64,000 bases of DNA from Todiramphus chloris collaris (lineage: Eukaryota > Chordata > Aves > Coraciiformes > Alcedinidae): the NCBI GenBank assembly GCA_025345505.1, contig JANVCC010000021.1:958902-1022901 (forward strand). Reading direction: 5' to 3'. The notes beneath the pieces are model-generated. The model searched no databases. It was given only the letters and a program-made list of their open reading frames with translations, and was not told where the DNA came from. Positions 37,339 through 47,345 of the stretch are shown piece after piece (within the stretch, counting starts at the first letter, position 1; each line of letters begins with the position of its first letter). Both the position numbers and the translations under genes were made by a program.

Positions 37339-37376
37339 CAGAGATGCTAATTAGCATGTCAGAGATGCTAATTAGC
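37339..37376. promoter_or_regulatory. Duplicated TAATTA palindromes, candidate homeodomain sites
   Basis: CAGAGATGCTAATTAGC occurs at 37339-37355 and 37360-37376, a 21-bp period or two helical turns. Each carries the perfect palindrome GCTAATTAGC, and the first extends to ATGCTAATTAGCAT (37344-37357). TAATTA is the core of many homeodomain sites. Function is not shown. Confidence 0.35.
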
Positions 37377-37605
37377 TTCAGTGCTCCTCACAGGATGGCA
37401 TATGTTAGAGGACACTGTGCAAATGTTCTCCCTCTACAAGAAAAGATTGTTTTGTTTTGGTTTGGTTTTTCTTTTCTGGTGGTGCATATGCTTTTGATGC
37501 TTAGAGACCCTGTCATGTCCTTCTCTTCAAAAAATGTCATCCAGTCTCTGGGGAATTACCCTGGACCTGTAATTCTCCTTACTTTTTGATGATGATTCAA
37601 AGGCA

Positions 37606-38390
37606 AAACTAAAAGAGTTCAACAAAGATAAGTATAGAGTCCTAATCCTGGGGAGGAATAACACCATGCACCAGTACAGGTGAGGGGTAGACCCACTGGA
37701 AAGCAGCCCCATGGAGAGGGACGTTGGTGTCCTGGTAGACACTAAGTTATCCATAGAACAACAATGTGCCCTTGTGGCCAGGAAGGCCAATGATGTCCTG
37801 GGGTGCATTAAGAAGAGTGTGTCCAGCAGGTCGAGGGAGGTTCTCCTCCCCCTCTACTCTGCCCTAGGGAGACCACAGCTGGAGGATTGGGTCCAGTTCT
37901 GGGCTCTGCAATTCAAGAGGGACAGGGAAATACTGGAGAGACTCCAATGGAGAGCTACAAAGATGATTAAGGGACTGGAATATCTCTCTTGTGAGGAAAG
38001 ACTGAAAGTCCTGGGGCTGTTTAATCTGGAGGAGAAAAGTCTGAGAGGGGATCTTATGAATGTTTACAAATCTCTGCAGGGTGGGGGGCAAGGAGAAGGG
38101 GCCAGACTCTCTTCCTGTGGTGTCCTGGGATAGGACGAGGGGCAATGGTCACAAACTGGAACCCAGGAAGTTCCACCTCAACAGGAGGAAAATCTTCTTT
38201 GGTGTGAGGGTGCTGGAGCCTGGCCCAGGCTGCCCAGAGAGGTGGTGGAGTCTCCTTCTCTGGAGACTTTCCAGACCCCCCTGGCTCTGTTCCTGTGTGG
38301 GCTGCCCTGGGTGACCCTGCTCTGGCAGGGGGGTTTGGACTCAATGATCTCCAGAGATCCCTTCCAACCTCTACCATTGTATGATTCTCT
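37606..38390 (+). repeat. CR1 LINE, young, longest ORF2 C-terminal remnant
   Basis: It starts in the ORF2 region equivalent to FNKDKYRVLILG and continues [55 protein letters not shown] and LRGDLMN. A frame of 140 codons is open to about 38133. The 3' UTR (GGCTGCCCAGAGAGGTGG, CTGCTCTGGCAGG, ACCATTGTATGATTCT) completes it. At about 785 bp it is one of the longest CR1 copies here, but it still lacks the RT catalytic core. Confidence 0.95.
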
Positions 38391-38756
38391 GAAAAGCAAA
38401 GCAAGAGAATTTTACACCAATCATAACAAAGGTCTGTATGACCAGAGTCACTCAAGCTCCACTTTGAAGATAACAAGTAATGTAAAAATGGCTAGAGAAA
38501 GGGGGGATGTTAGTGAAGACATCATCACAAACAAGTCAGGGAAGATACCATTGCAGACTGACTCCTGGCATCAGTTCATGGGCTGAGCCTCTCTCCCCCT
38601 GCCCCCATAGGGACATCTTCGGGTAAGATCTGGACTTTCTGAGTATTTCCCTTTGAAAACTTAGAAATTTCTCTAGAGCTGTTTCTTTTAACTCAATTAA
38701 TTTTGTGTATTTGCACATGCTTTTGCAGACAGGGGATTTATCAATGGCAATGCAGT

Positions 38757-39321
38757 GATAAAGGTTGAGAGGTTCTCCTCCCCCTTTACTCTGCCCTGCT
38801 GAGGCCACATCTGGAATATTGTGTCCAGTTCTGGGCCCCTCAGCTCCAGAAGGACAAGGAACTGCTGGAAAGAGCCACAGAGATGATGAAGGGAGTGGAA
38901 CATCTCCTTTCTGAGAAAAGGCTGAGGGAGGTGGTTCTCTTTAGCATGGAGAAAAGAAGACTGATGGGTGACCTCATTAATGTTTATTTAAAGGGCAAAT
39001 GTCAGGAGGATGGAGCCAGTCTCTTCTCAGTGACATCCAATGATAGGACAAGGGGCAATGAGTGCAAGCTAGAACAGAGGAGGTTCCGTGGAAACATAAG
39101 AAGAAACTTTTTCATGGTGAGGGTCACAAAGCCTGGAACAGGCTTCCCAGTGAGGTTGTGGAGTCTCCTTCTCTGAAGATATTCAAAACTCATGTGGACA
39201 CATTCCTGTGTGACCTGTCCTGGGTGATCTTGCTCTGGCAGGGGTGTTGGACTCGATGATCTCCAGAGGTCCCTTCCAACTCCTAACACTTCGTGTTTCT
39301 GTGTGTTTCTGTGATTCTGTA
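38757..39321 (+). repeat. CR1 LINE fragment
   Basis: It begins GGTTGAGAGGTTCTCCTCCC, then TGTGTCCAGTTCTGGGCC, GAACATCTCCTTTCTGAG, TGATAGGACAAGGGGCAATG and CTTGCTCTGGCAGGGGTG. The tail has diverged to GTGTTTCTGTGATTCTG units. It is more diverged from the young copies than they are from each other. Confidence 0.94.
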
Positions 39322-40021
39322 ATCCATAAGAACATCTGCTTCTGTTGCTTCAACAAATACTTTGTACCATTCACGTTGCCAGATGAAAAGGCCTCTCTCT
39401 GGGTGCCGTCAGCTCCTTACTGGCTGCATGAAACCATGAAAAGCAGATGTAATATGAAGTATATCTTAACTACTAAAGGGACCTCAAACTCTAACTCTTA
39501 ATATAGACTGCTCATAGCAGAGGTTGAATAAAACCTGTAGAGATAAGGGCTGAAGGGACAAATTCTTTCCCGTCAGACAAATACTGTTAGATTTTCAGTT
39601 AAAGCTCTAGGTAAGAAAAAAACAAAACCAGCAACAAAAATAAAACCCTGATGACTTTAAAAGCAGTCACTGACTTGGCTTCCTGTTTGACTTTAGAAGC
39701 AGTGACTGGTTTGACTGCTTGTTTCTAAGGATCAGAGGAAATGTGTCTCTTGTGTATTTCTTGCATTCTCTCTAAACCCAGTATATAATAAGAACACTTC
39801 CAGGTAAGTGCAGCTACAAAACTAAACTGTCCTCTGACTGGAGCAGAGGATATTTAATGCCAGAATTAGGTCTCTGGCAATGATGGTGCAGCTCATCCTC
39901 AGGATATTTTTAATACTTAGTTATGACTTTGTCAGGAGATGCAGGGAAGGAAGTGTGCATCTTTCCTGTATCACAGGCAGGGCTGGGGAGCCTTTTAGAA
40001 TATCTTTATCTTTACCTTTAG

Positions 40022-40270
40022 AACATATTGGGTTGAAAGGGACATCTAAAGGTCATCTAGTCCAACCTCCCAGCAATAAGCAGGGACAGGCTGCTCAGAA
40101 CCTCATCAAGCCTGACCTTGACAGTCTCCAGGTTTGGGACCTCCACCACTTCTTTGGGCAACCTATTCCAGTGATCTATCACCCTCATATTAAAGAACTT
40201 TTCCCTAATGTCTAACCTAAATCTACCCTTTTCTAGCTTAAAGCCACTGTGATCCAGTTCCCTGGTTTCT
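40022..40270 (-). repeat. CR1 LINE 3' fragment, older
   Basis: ATTGGGTTGAAAGGGACATC, CATCTAGTCCAACCTCCC, GCCTGACCTTGACAGTCTCC and TAAAGAACTTTTCCCTAATG in reversed order. There is no recognisable ATTCTATG tail at the left edge, so the 3' end is eroded. Confidence 0.9.
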
Positions 40271-41137
40271 TTGGCTGAGGAGCCACTCATGCTTCTCATT
40301 AAAATCTGCTGTTTCTGACACACCATCTCTGCTGGTGGACAAGAAAGAAAAGTAGAGCCCTCACTTGCTCCCTATGGATGGCTATGCTGTTTGGTTTCCC
40401 TCTCCCTTCTTCCCTACTTCTGCAGTTAATTTGTCCAGAGAGCCTGACATCAATCTCCATTTGTATTACCATGCAAATCATACACTGAGCCTCCATTTCT
40501 AGGGGTTGTAATAAGTCTCCTAAGTAGAAAGAGATACTTGATGCAGAGGAAGACCACATGCCCATCAAAGCTACACCATCATGGTCTTTATGATAGCTGA
40601 AATATTAAAAACATGTAGCTAAGTCAAACACTATGGTAGCTGGTATGTATGCATAACATGAACACAGGCTTCTGAGTTCCTCTCCATGGGTTGATAAGAT
40701 GAATATTGCCAAGAGAAGGGAGTTAGTAGAACAGCAGAAGTGAAGACATGCATAATATCAAATTAGCATAGTAACAAAAAATTACCAAAATTACACATGA
40801 TAGACTTCTAGAATAGTTTTTCTATACCCTTACATTCTTCTTCTGTACATCATTCATTAATTTTTTACTTAAATTTGCATCTCACTAGATACCAGTCTGG
40901 CCTACTGTGTTTTAAACAATAAAAAAGATAACACTTTAGTCAATCTTAAAAATACAGTGCTTTGCTGAAACAGACTGACACCTAAATTAGTATTGAGTTA
41001 AAAAGGTATTCCTTTCTGTATTTTTCTGTCAACCTTTGCTTTTGAAAAAAAAAAAAAGACAAGGTGTCTATGCAGATGCATGGTATTAAATACAGAAATG
41101 CCATTAAATTGGAAGGGATTATCGTTGCTTGTTTAAG

Positions 41138-41350
41138 TCATAGAATCATAGATGAGGATGGAGGGGTTGGAATGGACCTCTGGAGATCATCGAGTCCAAC
41201 CCCTCCTGCCAGAGCAGGGTCACCCAGGGCAGCCCACACAGGAACAGGTCCAGGTGGGGCTGGATAATCTCCAGAGAAGGAAAGTCCTCCACCTCTCTGG
41301 GAAGCCTGTTCCAGTCTCCATCACCCTCACAACAAAGTTTTTCCTCATGA
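41138..41350 (-). repeat. CR1 LINE 3' fragment, young class
   Basis: TCATAGAATCATAGATGAGG, GGAGATCATCGAGTCCAACC, CTGCCAGAGCAGGGTCACCC and AAGTTTTTCCTCATGACATC. Its truncated 5' edge directly abuts a 20-bp tandem repeat. Confidence 0.93.
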
Positions 41351-41402
41351 CATCAGATATTGATATGAGGCATCAGATATTGATATGAGGCATCAGATAT
41401 TG
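41351..41402. repeat. 20-bp tandem repeat at a CR1 boundary
   Basis: The unit CATCAGATATTGATATGAGG occurs 2.6 times (41351-41370, 41371-41390, 41391-41402), starting exactly where the CR1 sequence stops. Confidence 0.92.
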
Positions 41403-41528
41403 TTCGAAACGTAGCTCGGCCTTATGGCTAGGTGTGATTCAAGACCTTGAAGTTTCTACGTGATCTGAAAGAGTTTTCCTGTTTTTCCCTTGTAACTTGC
41501 CATTGGATTAACCACTTTTTAAGAAGAA

Positions 41529-41550
41529 ATTGTATAATATATTATACAAT
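41529..41550. other. Perfect 22-bp AT-rich palindrome
   Basis: The 11-bp arms are ATTGTATAATA and its exact reverse complement, with no spacer, followed by further ATAATATAAT sequence. It could extrude as a cruciform or be chance in AT-rich DNA. Confidence 0.6.
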
Positions 41551-41593
41551 ATAATATAATGTATATGGCTTAAAGTCTGATTTTGGTCACATT

Positions 41594-41704
41594 TCATAGA
41601 ATCATAGAATCATAGAATGTTAGGAGTTGGAAGAGACCTAGAAAGTTCATCTAGTCCAACCCTTCTGCCAGATCAGGATGACCTAGATCAAGTCACGCAG
41701 AACA
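41594..41704 (-). repeat. CR1 LINE 3' end, short
   Basis: Three reversed tail units (TCATAGAA), GTTAGGAGTTGGAAGAGACC, CATCTAGTCCAACCCTTCTG and CCAGATCAGGATGACCTAGA. Confidence 0.92.
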
Positions 41705-42880
41705 CTTATGTCTAGTGGGATGTGATATCTCATGAGACTGGATGTCTTAAATCTGGTCACTGATGAGATAGAGCTGAGCCTGGGAGCCATGCAGCAGAAT
41801 GCCATGCCTGTTACAAAAGGGCCAAAGACGACTGTCCTTGAGACAAAGTGACTTTTTATGAAGACAATGTCAATCCTGTTCAGCTCCAGTGTCTCTCCTT
41901 GTTTTCACATCCTTATCCTCCTTCGACAATGAACAGATCTCACTGAAGTGAGTGTTGCCATTCAGAGAATTATGCACCTATTCCAGACCTTTTCCTCTAG
42001 GAGATTCAGGTGTGCAGCAGAAATGGAAGGTGTTTGAAATCCTTGTTGCAGAGTGTCTTAATTTCTTTATCCATCTCACACCTACCCTACTACTCAGTGG
42101 TGATAATGTAAAATATCTCACTTACCACAAGCTTATTTGGTATCTGCAATTCCTTGCAACAACTCTAATAATTGGATGGTAGATCCTTGTCACTTCTCTG
42201 GTGCTGACCTGTGTAATGCTCACTGGCTGGAAGACTCTGAGTTATTCAAACAGCTTCCTAGTGTCTAAATTAAAGCTGTAACAACTCTAAGAGATAATTG
42301 AAAACTTTGCCATCCAAAGAGCTGCAGCAGTCAGAAAATAAATACAAATGAAATGGAATGTTAGGACTAAGAAGAATGAGGAAATCAGACTGAAAATGTA
42401 ACAATTCAGTTACAAAGTGCATTGTCACCTGAAACATGGTGCCCAACTCTAGCTGTCCTATTTAAAAAAAAATGATAGTGAGAGCTGAGAGATTAATGAT
42501 GGAACTGGATGGATTCAGAAACCACATTTGTATGAAGAGACATTGAAAAGTTTGTGACAGTTTATTTTAGGAAAAAAGACAAAGTGCTGTTGACAAGAGC
42601 TTTCAAAATAATGCATGACATGAAGAAGGTGGCATAAATGCTTCTAGATATGTCCCCATAGAGTTCAAAAAAAGGGGAGAGCTTGCTTTTACATTCAGAG
42701 AGAAAAACAAAAAAAACCAAACTAAAAAGATAGAATTATTTTTCAATGAAGTACACAATCAGACAATAAGGTTAATTGCCCATTGATGGTTATTATCAAA
42801 GCTAACATTAAAAACTCTCCCAAAACATTAAACAAGCTTCCATTTAAGATAACAGGATGTATACATTAGGATATTTTTTA
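41705..42880. other. Intronic sequence without recognised genes
   Basis: AT-rich unique sequence between the CR1 cluster and the microsatellite. Nothing was recognised. Confidence 0.5.
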
Positions 42881-43156
42881 AAGGAAAGGAAAGAAAAGGA
42901 AAGGAGAGGAGAGGAGAGGAGAGGAGAGGAGAGGAGAGGAGAGAAGAGAAGAGAAGAGAAGAGAAGAGAAGAGAAGAGAAGAGAAGAGAAGAGAAGAAGA
43001 AAAGAAAAGAAAAGAAAAGAAAAGAAAAGAAAAGAAAAGAAAAGAAAAGAAAAGAAAAGAAAAGAAAAGAAAAGAAAAGAAAAGAAAAGAAAAGAAAAGN
43101 NNNNNNNNNAGAAAAGAAAAGAAAAGAAAAGAAAAGAAAAGAAAAGAAAAGAAAAG
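42881..43156. repeat. Composite purine pentanucleotide microsatellite with assembly gap
   Basis: A tract made only of A and G on the plus strand, changing unit along its length: AAAGG-type (42881-42905), GGAGA-type (about 42906-42942), GAAGA-type (about 42943-42998), then AAAAG-type to 43156. Ten N bases at 43100-43109 mark an unresolved gap inside the AAAAG block, so the true length is unknown. Lys/Arg/Glu-rich and Phe/Leu/Ser-rich frames across it are artefacts of the repeat. Confidence 0.97.
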
Positions 43157-46100
43157 GTGAGGTCACCCACAGGGAGAGGAAGGCAGAAGGGCTACTATAG
43201 GAAATCTAACACTGCTGATGGCTGCAGGGTCATCCCTCCTCACTGGATTGCCAGTTTTGGCCTTTCAGCTTGAGGTGAATAAAATAGCAGAAATCAATGG
43301 TCTTGCCCTTTTATCACCCAGTCTCTGTCTACTGGGTGATTAATCTGGGCATGGTACAGAAGCTCAGCGTAGAAGTGCTTGATGGCCCTGTAAATGATGC
43401 AGACATCATGGAGCCATATATCAAAGAGCCATCCAGGCTCCAGGACAGCCTGGCTTGGAGGTACACTAGCCTGGCAGCACAGAGCAAAGGAATGAGAGGA
43501 GCCCTTGGCAAGTCCTAGGCAGTGAGATGCTGCTGAAGGGAGCGGGCATTGCCATAAGTCCTCCACCTGGGAGTTCAAACCTTCCAAGAGGGAGATTGCT
43601 ATTGATATTTCTGGGGTGTATCTGTGGAAGCAAGGACCAACATATGTTTGCCCATATTCCAGGGCTGTTCAGGAGCTGTAATTTAAGGCAAAAGCAAGAA
43701 AAGAGACAGAACAGGTCAGCTTGTGATCTGACTGAAGTTTTTGGTCTTGAGTCACACCTGTGCTGAATCCACAAACTTCAAGTAGACAGCTTCCCAAATT
43801 AACAAAAGAATTGAATTTTCCCTAGCAGAGTTTCTCAGACACTTCAGATACGACCTGTTGCTAGATCATGATGCTGGACTAGATGCAGGGTCCAGTTTGA
43901 TGTAGCAATTTTTTTGTTTTTAACAACAGAGTACTTAGGTTAATAAAATGCTCCATTTCAGCTGTCCTTGTGCACTCATGAGGTGTGAGCCAAAATAATT
44001 TCTTTCCTTGCAATATTAAGTAGAGCTAAAAGGGTGAGCCCGTTTCCAAAATAGCTTGGAGACGCATTCATTCTTTTAGTGTTCTTCACACTTTGCTGAT
44101 AGTGCATTTCTTGTTTATGTCTGGGAAACAAATATACCCCCTTTTTCTCATCTCTCTTAGATGCTGCTACACTTCTGCTGAGCTCTCTGCCCTGGATGCC
44201 ATTCCAGCAGCTCTGTTGTAAATCATTTCTTTGCCTCAGGACCTCACATTTGCAAGGTCAATTGCTGATGAAATGATGATTACTATAAAGCTGCTATGTA
44301 TAAAGAGGCTGACAATCACAGTGCCCTTGAGCGTTGACTGTGGGAGGTGGCTACCATCCCATTTTATGTGCCAGACAAGACTATAGTTAACCAGTGTTCA
44401 CGCTGCAGTATGGTCCCAGAAAGGGAAAAACTGAACAGCTGTCCTCTGATTTCATCTGTGGTATTAATATTAAGCACAAATGTATCCAGAAAAAAAAAAA
44501 AAATCTTTAAACTAAAGCTTTCACACATGTAATGTTGATCCTGGCTTATAAATTTACTTCTTCTTAGATAATTCAAATAAATATCTCCTTACGGCACGTT
44601 TTCATATTTGCAGTTGGTCCGCAAGACTGAATTCCTCATCTACTATGGAAGAACGGAGTCTATTTTCTACTTTATAATTATAAAGCTGAACAAATTAGAG
44701 GAATAAGGCTTCAAAACTTCATAAGGTAACTGTACTTCTTGACACTGCCTCCTGTTCTGGCAATGTCCACCACCACCTAAGCATCTGGTGAGCAGAGGGG
44801 CAGAGCAGACAAGCACCGGTCTTTGGCTCAGGATATCTCAAAATGCAATGGATATCACAGTCATGAAGGCTTAGGCTTTTGACATCCATTGCAATTATTA
44901 AATCTGATGGATCTACAAAGCGGTAACACATAGTTAATTAAACTTCACTCATTAGACGTAAAAATAAAAAATAAGCTATGTTATCAATAATATTCCCTCA
45001 CAACACAGCACATGTATCTGGCTAAACTGAATATGTGGAGTAGGTTTTTCTACAGTTTGGCATTTCTTGCTGAATTGCTTTTTTTTTTCTCATTAAGCAT
45101 TAAATAAATGAAGGCTAATTTTTCCTCATCGGATCTTTTTCTAGCTGTTTCATTAACAAACTAGCCAGGTTATTGAGAAACAAGACAGCCAGAACCAGAT
45201 GGCATGTTCTGCTTGTCCTTGAGGTGGGACCATGCATAAAAGAATAAGCATTTCACAGCCTCCTCCTAGCTGGTGTCAGGAGCACAAGGGTACTTGAGCA
45301 GACCCAGGCACCTCCAGGGTCCATTTATGATAGCGCTGCTGGGAAAGTCCATGTCCCAGACACCCAGATCAATGACTCCATTTACTCCAGAGTGGATAAA
45401 TACTTTAGAACATAGTCCAATTCTAACCACAGCAATGTGGAAGGGACGTGAGACATCTCCAAAAGGTCAGTAACCGCCACTAGCACTGGTGTTGCTCACC
45501 AAGGGTGGGTGGTTTGTAGAGTGTTTCCACCTACAGAAGTTTAAGGGAAGAGATCAGTTTATGCTACTAATTTTTAAGGGTTTTTTGGTTTTTTCAGGGT
45601 AAATTGTAAGATTTCCTCTCAGATCTCCTTTGCCCCATATGTTTCCTGGGAAGATGAAGCAAAATCTTCACTTTTTTTTTTTTTTTTTGGTTCAGAAGGA
45701 ACCAAAAGCAGACAAAGAGTAAGGGCCACTCTGGGAATTTCCCGAGAGACTTTTGAATGCGTGGGATGTCAATGAAAGCAAACGGCATCTGGCCTGCTTC
45801 TCTCTCTGTGGTAATTTCAGAGCAAAAGGGCACTGTAAGAATGAAACAATATTGATAGCTTGTCCTCACTAATGAATTCAAAGTTTACAGAACACAGCAG
45901 GGACTCTTGCATAGCAACGTCGCATTCCTTCAGAAATGTGGTTATTACAAAAGTATTAAATTATTTTTCAATAAAATATTTCATACACATAAACACATAA
46001 AGCAGTTGGAGAGAAAAATCAAATTCTAATCCTGTCTTTAAGCCCTGGTGATAAATGTCTTCCTTCAGAATCCAGGAGACAGATAAGTTTAAAGACAGGC

Positions 46101-46756
46101 TTGCATGCAGCCTTGATTCCTCCTACCATCTCAAGCAGGGCTCAGGAATGCCATATTGAAGATAGAATTTAATTTCCGTGAGGGGACCGGATGACTCTGG
46201 AACTGATAATGGCACATAGACCCTTTTGCCTTTTTAAGTCACTGTTTCAAATAGAGGTCAAACTGTGACGGATCTTTGCTCCCCTCTGAAGGCTGTTGGC
46301 TATATGGTCCATGGCATGTATCAGTCCTTTCCAGATGCTGTCTGCATCCTCACATCTGGCACAGTCCCAGCTATTTCATCTGCCAGAAAGTGCAGGGCTA
46401 TGGGGGTGGTGTGGTGGTGGGGACACCAATGACTTCTTTGTCATTGCTTCATTTTTGGCCTTCTTCATTCTGACCAAGGTGGAGGCTGTACACTTGGCAG
46501 CATATGGAAGCTCCGCTGCTCATATTATACTATTTCTATGTCTGGCAGAGAATGTAGTTTTCCACTGTTTTCAGCCAAACATCCTTCAGTAAGACTGAAA
46601 ATCGATTTAAAACCAATGACCTTTCCTCTTACCCATAGATAGTCTATTTTCTCATATACAAAAAAAACCAACTCAAACCATGACTAAAGATACCTTCACC
46701 TCCGTGTATGCAAGGTGGTCTTTGAAAGGCAATCAATCATTGTGCCTAGGTGGCAA
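43157..46756. other. Intronic sequence without recognised genes
   Basis: It contains a T17 tract at 45672-45688, an A-tract at 44490-44503 and a GC-richer piece at 43230-43780 with frames on both strands that match nothing I recognise. No splice-supported exon was identified. Confidence 0.5.
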
Positions 46757-47250
46757 TAGTGTGTCCGGCAGGAGTAGGGCAGGGATCATGCCCCTGGACT
46801 GAGCAGTGGGGAGGCTGCACCTTGAGCACTGGGGTCAGTTCTGGGATCTTCACCACAAGAAAGAGATTGAGAGGCTGGAGCAAGTTCAGAGAAGGGTAAC
46901 AAAGCTGATGAGGGCTCTGGAGAACCTGTCTGCTGAGGAGCAGCTGAGGGAGCTGGGCTTAGTTAGTCTGGAGGAATCTAAGGGAGACCTTCTTGCTTTC
47001 TCCAGCTCCCTTAAAGGAGGTTGGAGTGAGGTAGGTGCGGCCTCTTCTCTCAAGTAGATAATGACAGGATGAGCAGAAATGGTCTGAAGTTGCACCAGGA
47101 GAGGTTTAGCTTGGATATTAGGAAGAATTTCTTTACTGAAAGAGTAGTCAGGTGCTGGAATGGGCTGCCCAAGGTGGGGGTGAAGTCACCATCCCTAGAG
47201 GTATTAAAAACCCATGTAGATGAGACACTTCAGGACATGCTTTAGGGGGG
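46757..47250 (+). repeat. CR1 LINE fragment with disrupted 3' end
   Basis: It begins in ORF2 (RLHLEHWGQFWD, LSAEEQLRELGLVSLEE, KGGWSEVG motifs readable with one short gap) and continues through GGTTTAGCTTGGATATTAGG and CATCCCTAGAGGTATT to CAGGACATGCTTTAG. The expected final block is replaced by a G/T-rich repeat. Only GATGGTTGGGCAC near 47350 resembles the missing end. Confidence 0.93.
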
Positions 47251-47345
47251 TGGTGAGGTGGTGTTTGGTTTGGTTTGGTTTGGGTTTTTTTGTTTGTTGT
47301 TGTTTTGGTTTGGTGGTTGGGGGTTTTGTGTTGGTTTTTTTTTTG
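47251..47345. repeat. G/T-rich (TTTGG)n-type low-complexity tract
   Basis: GTTTGGTTTGG units pass into T- and GT-rich sequence containing no C and very few A residues. It sits where the CR1 3' terminus is expected. Confidence 0.88.

Noticed and set aside
42828-43273. Long Lys/Arg/Glu-rich and Phe/Leu/Ser-rich frames
   Set aside because: They are translations of the purine pentanucleotide microsatellite and run through the N gap.
43294-43587. Minus-strand frame of about 97 codons in a GC-richer patch
   Set aside because: It looked protein-like over a short span (DVCIIYRAIKHFYAELL), but I could not match it to any known family and saw no supporting splice structure. It is not called.
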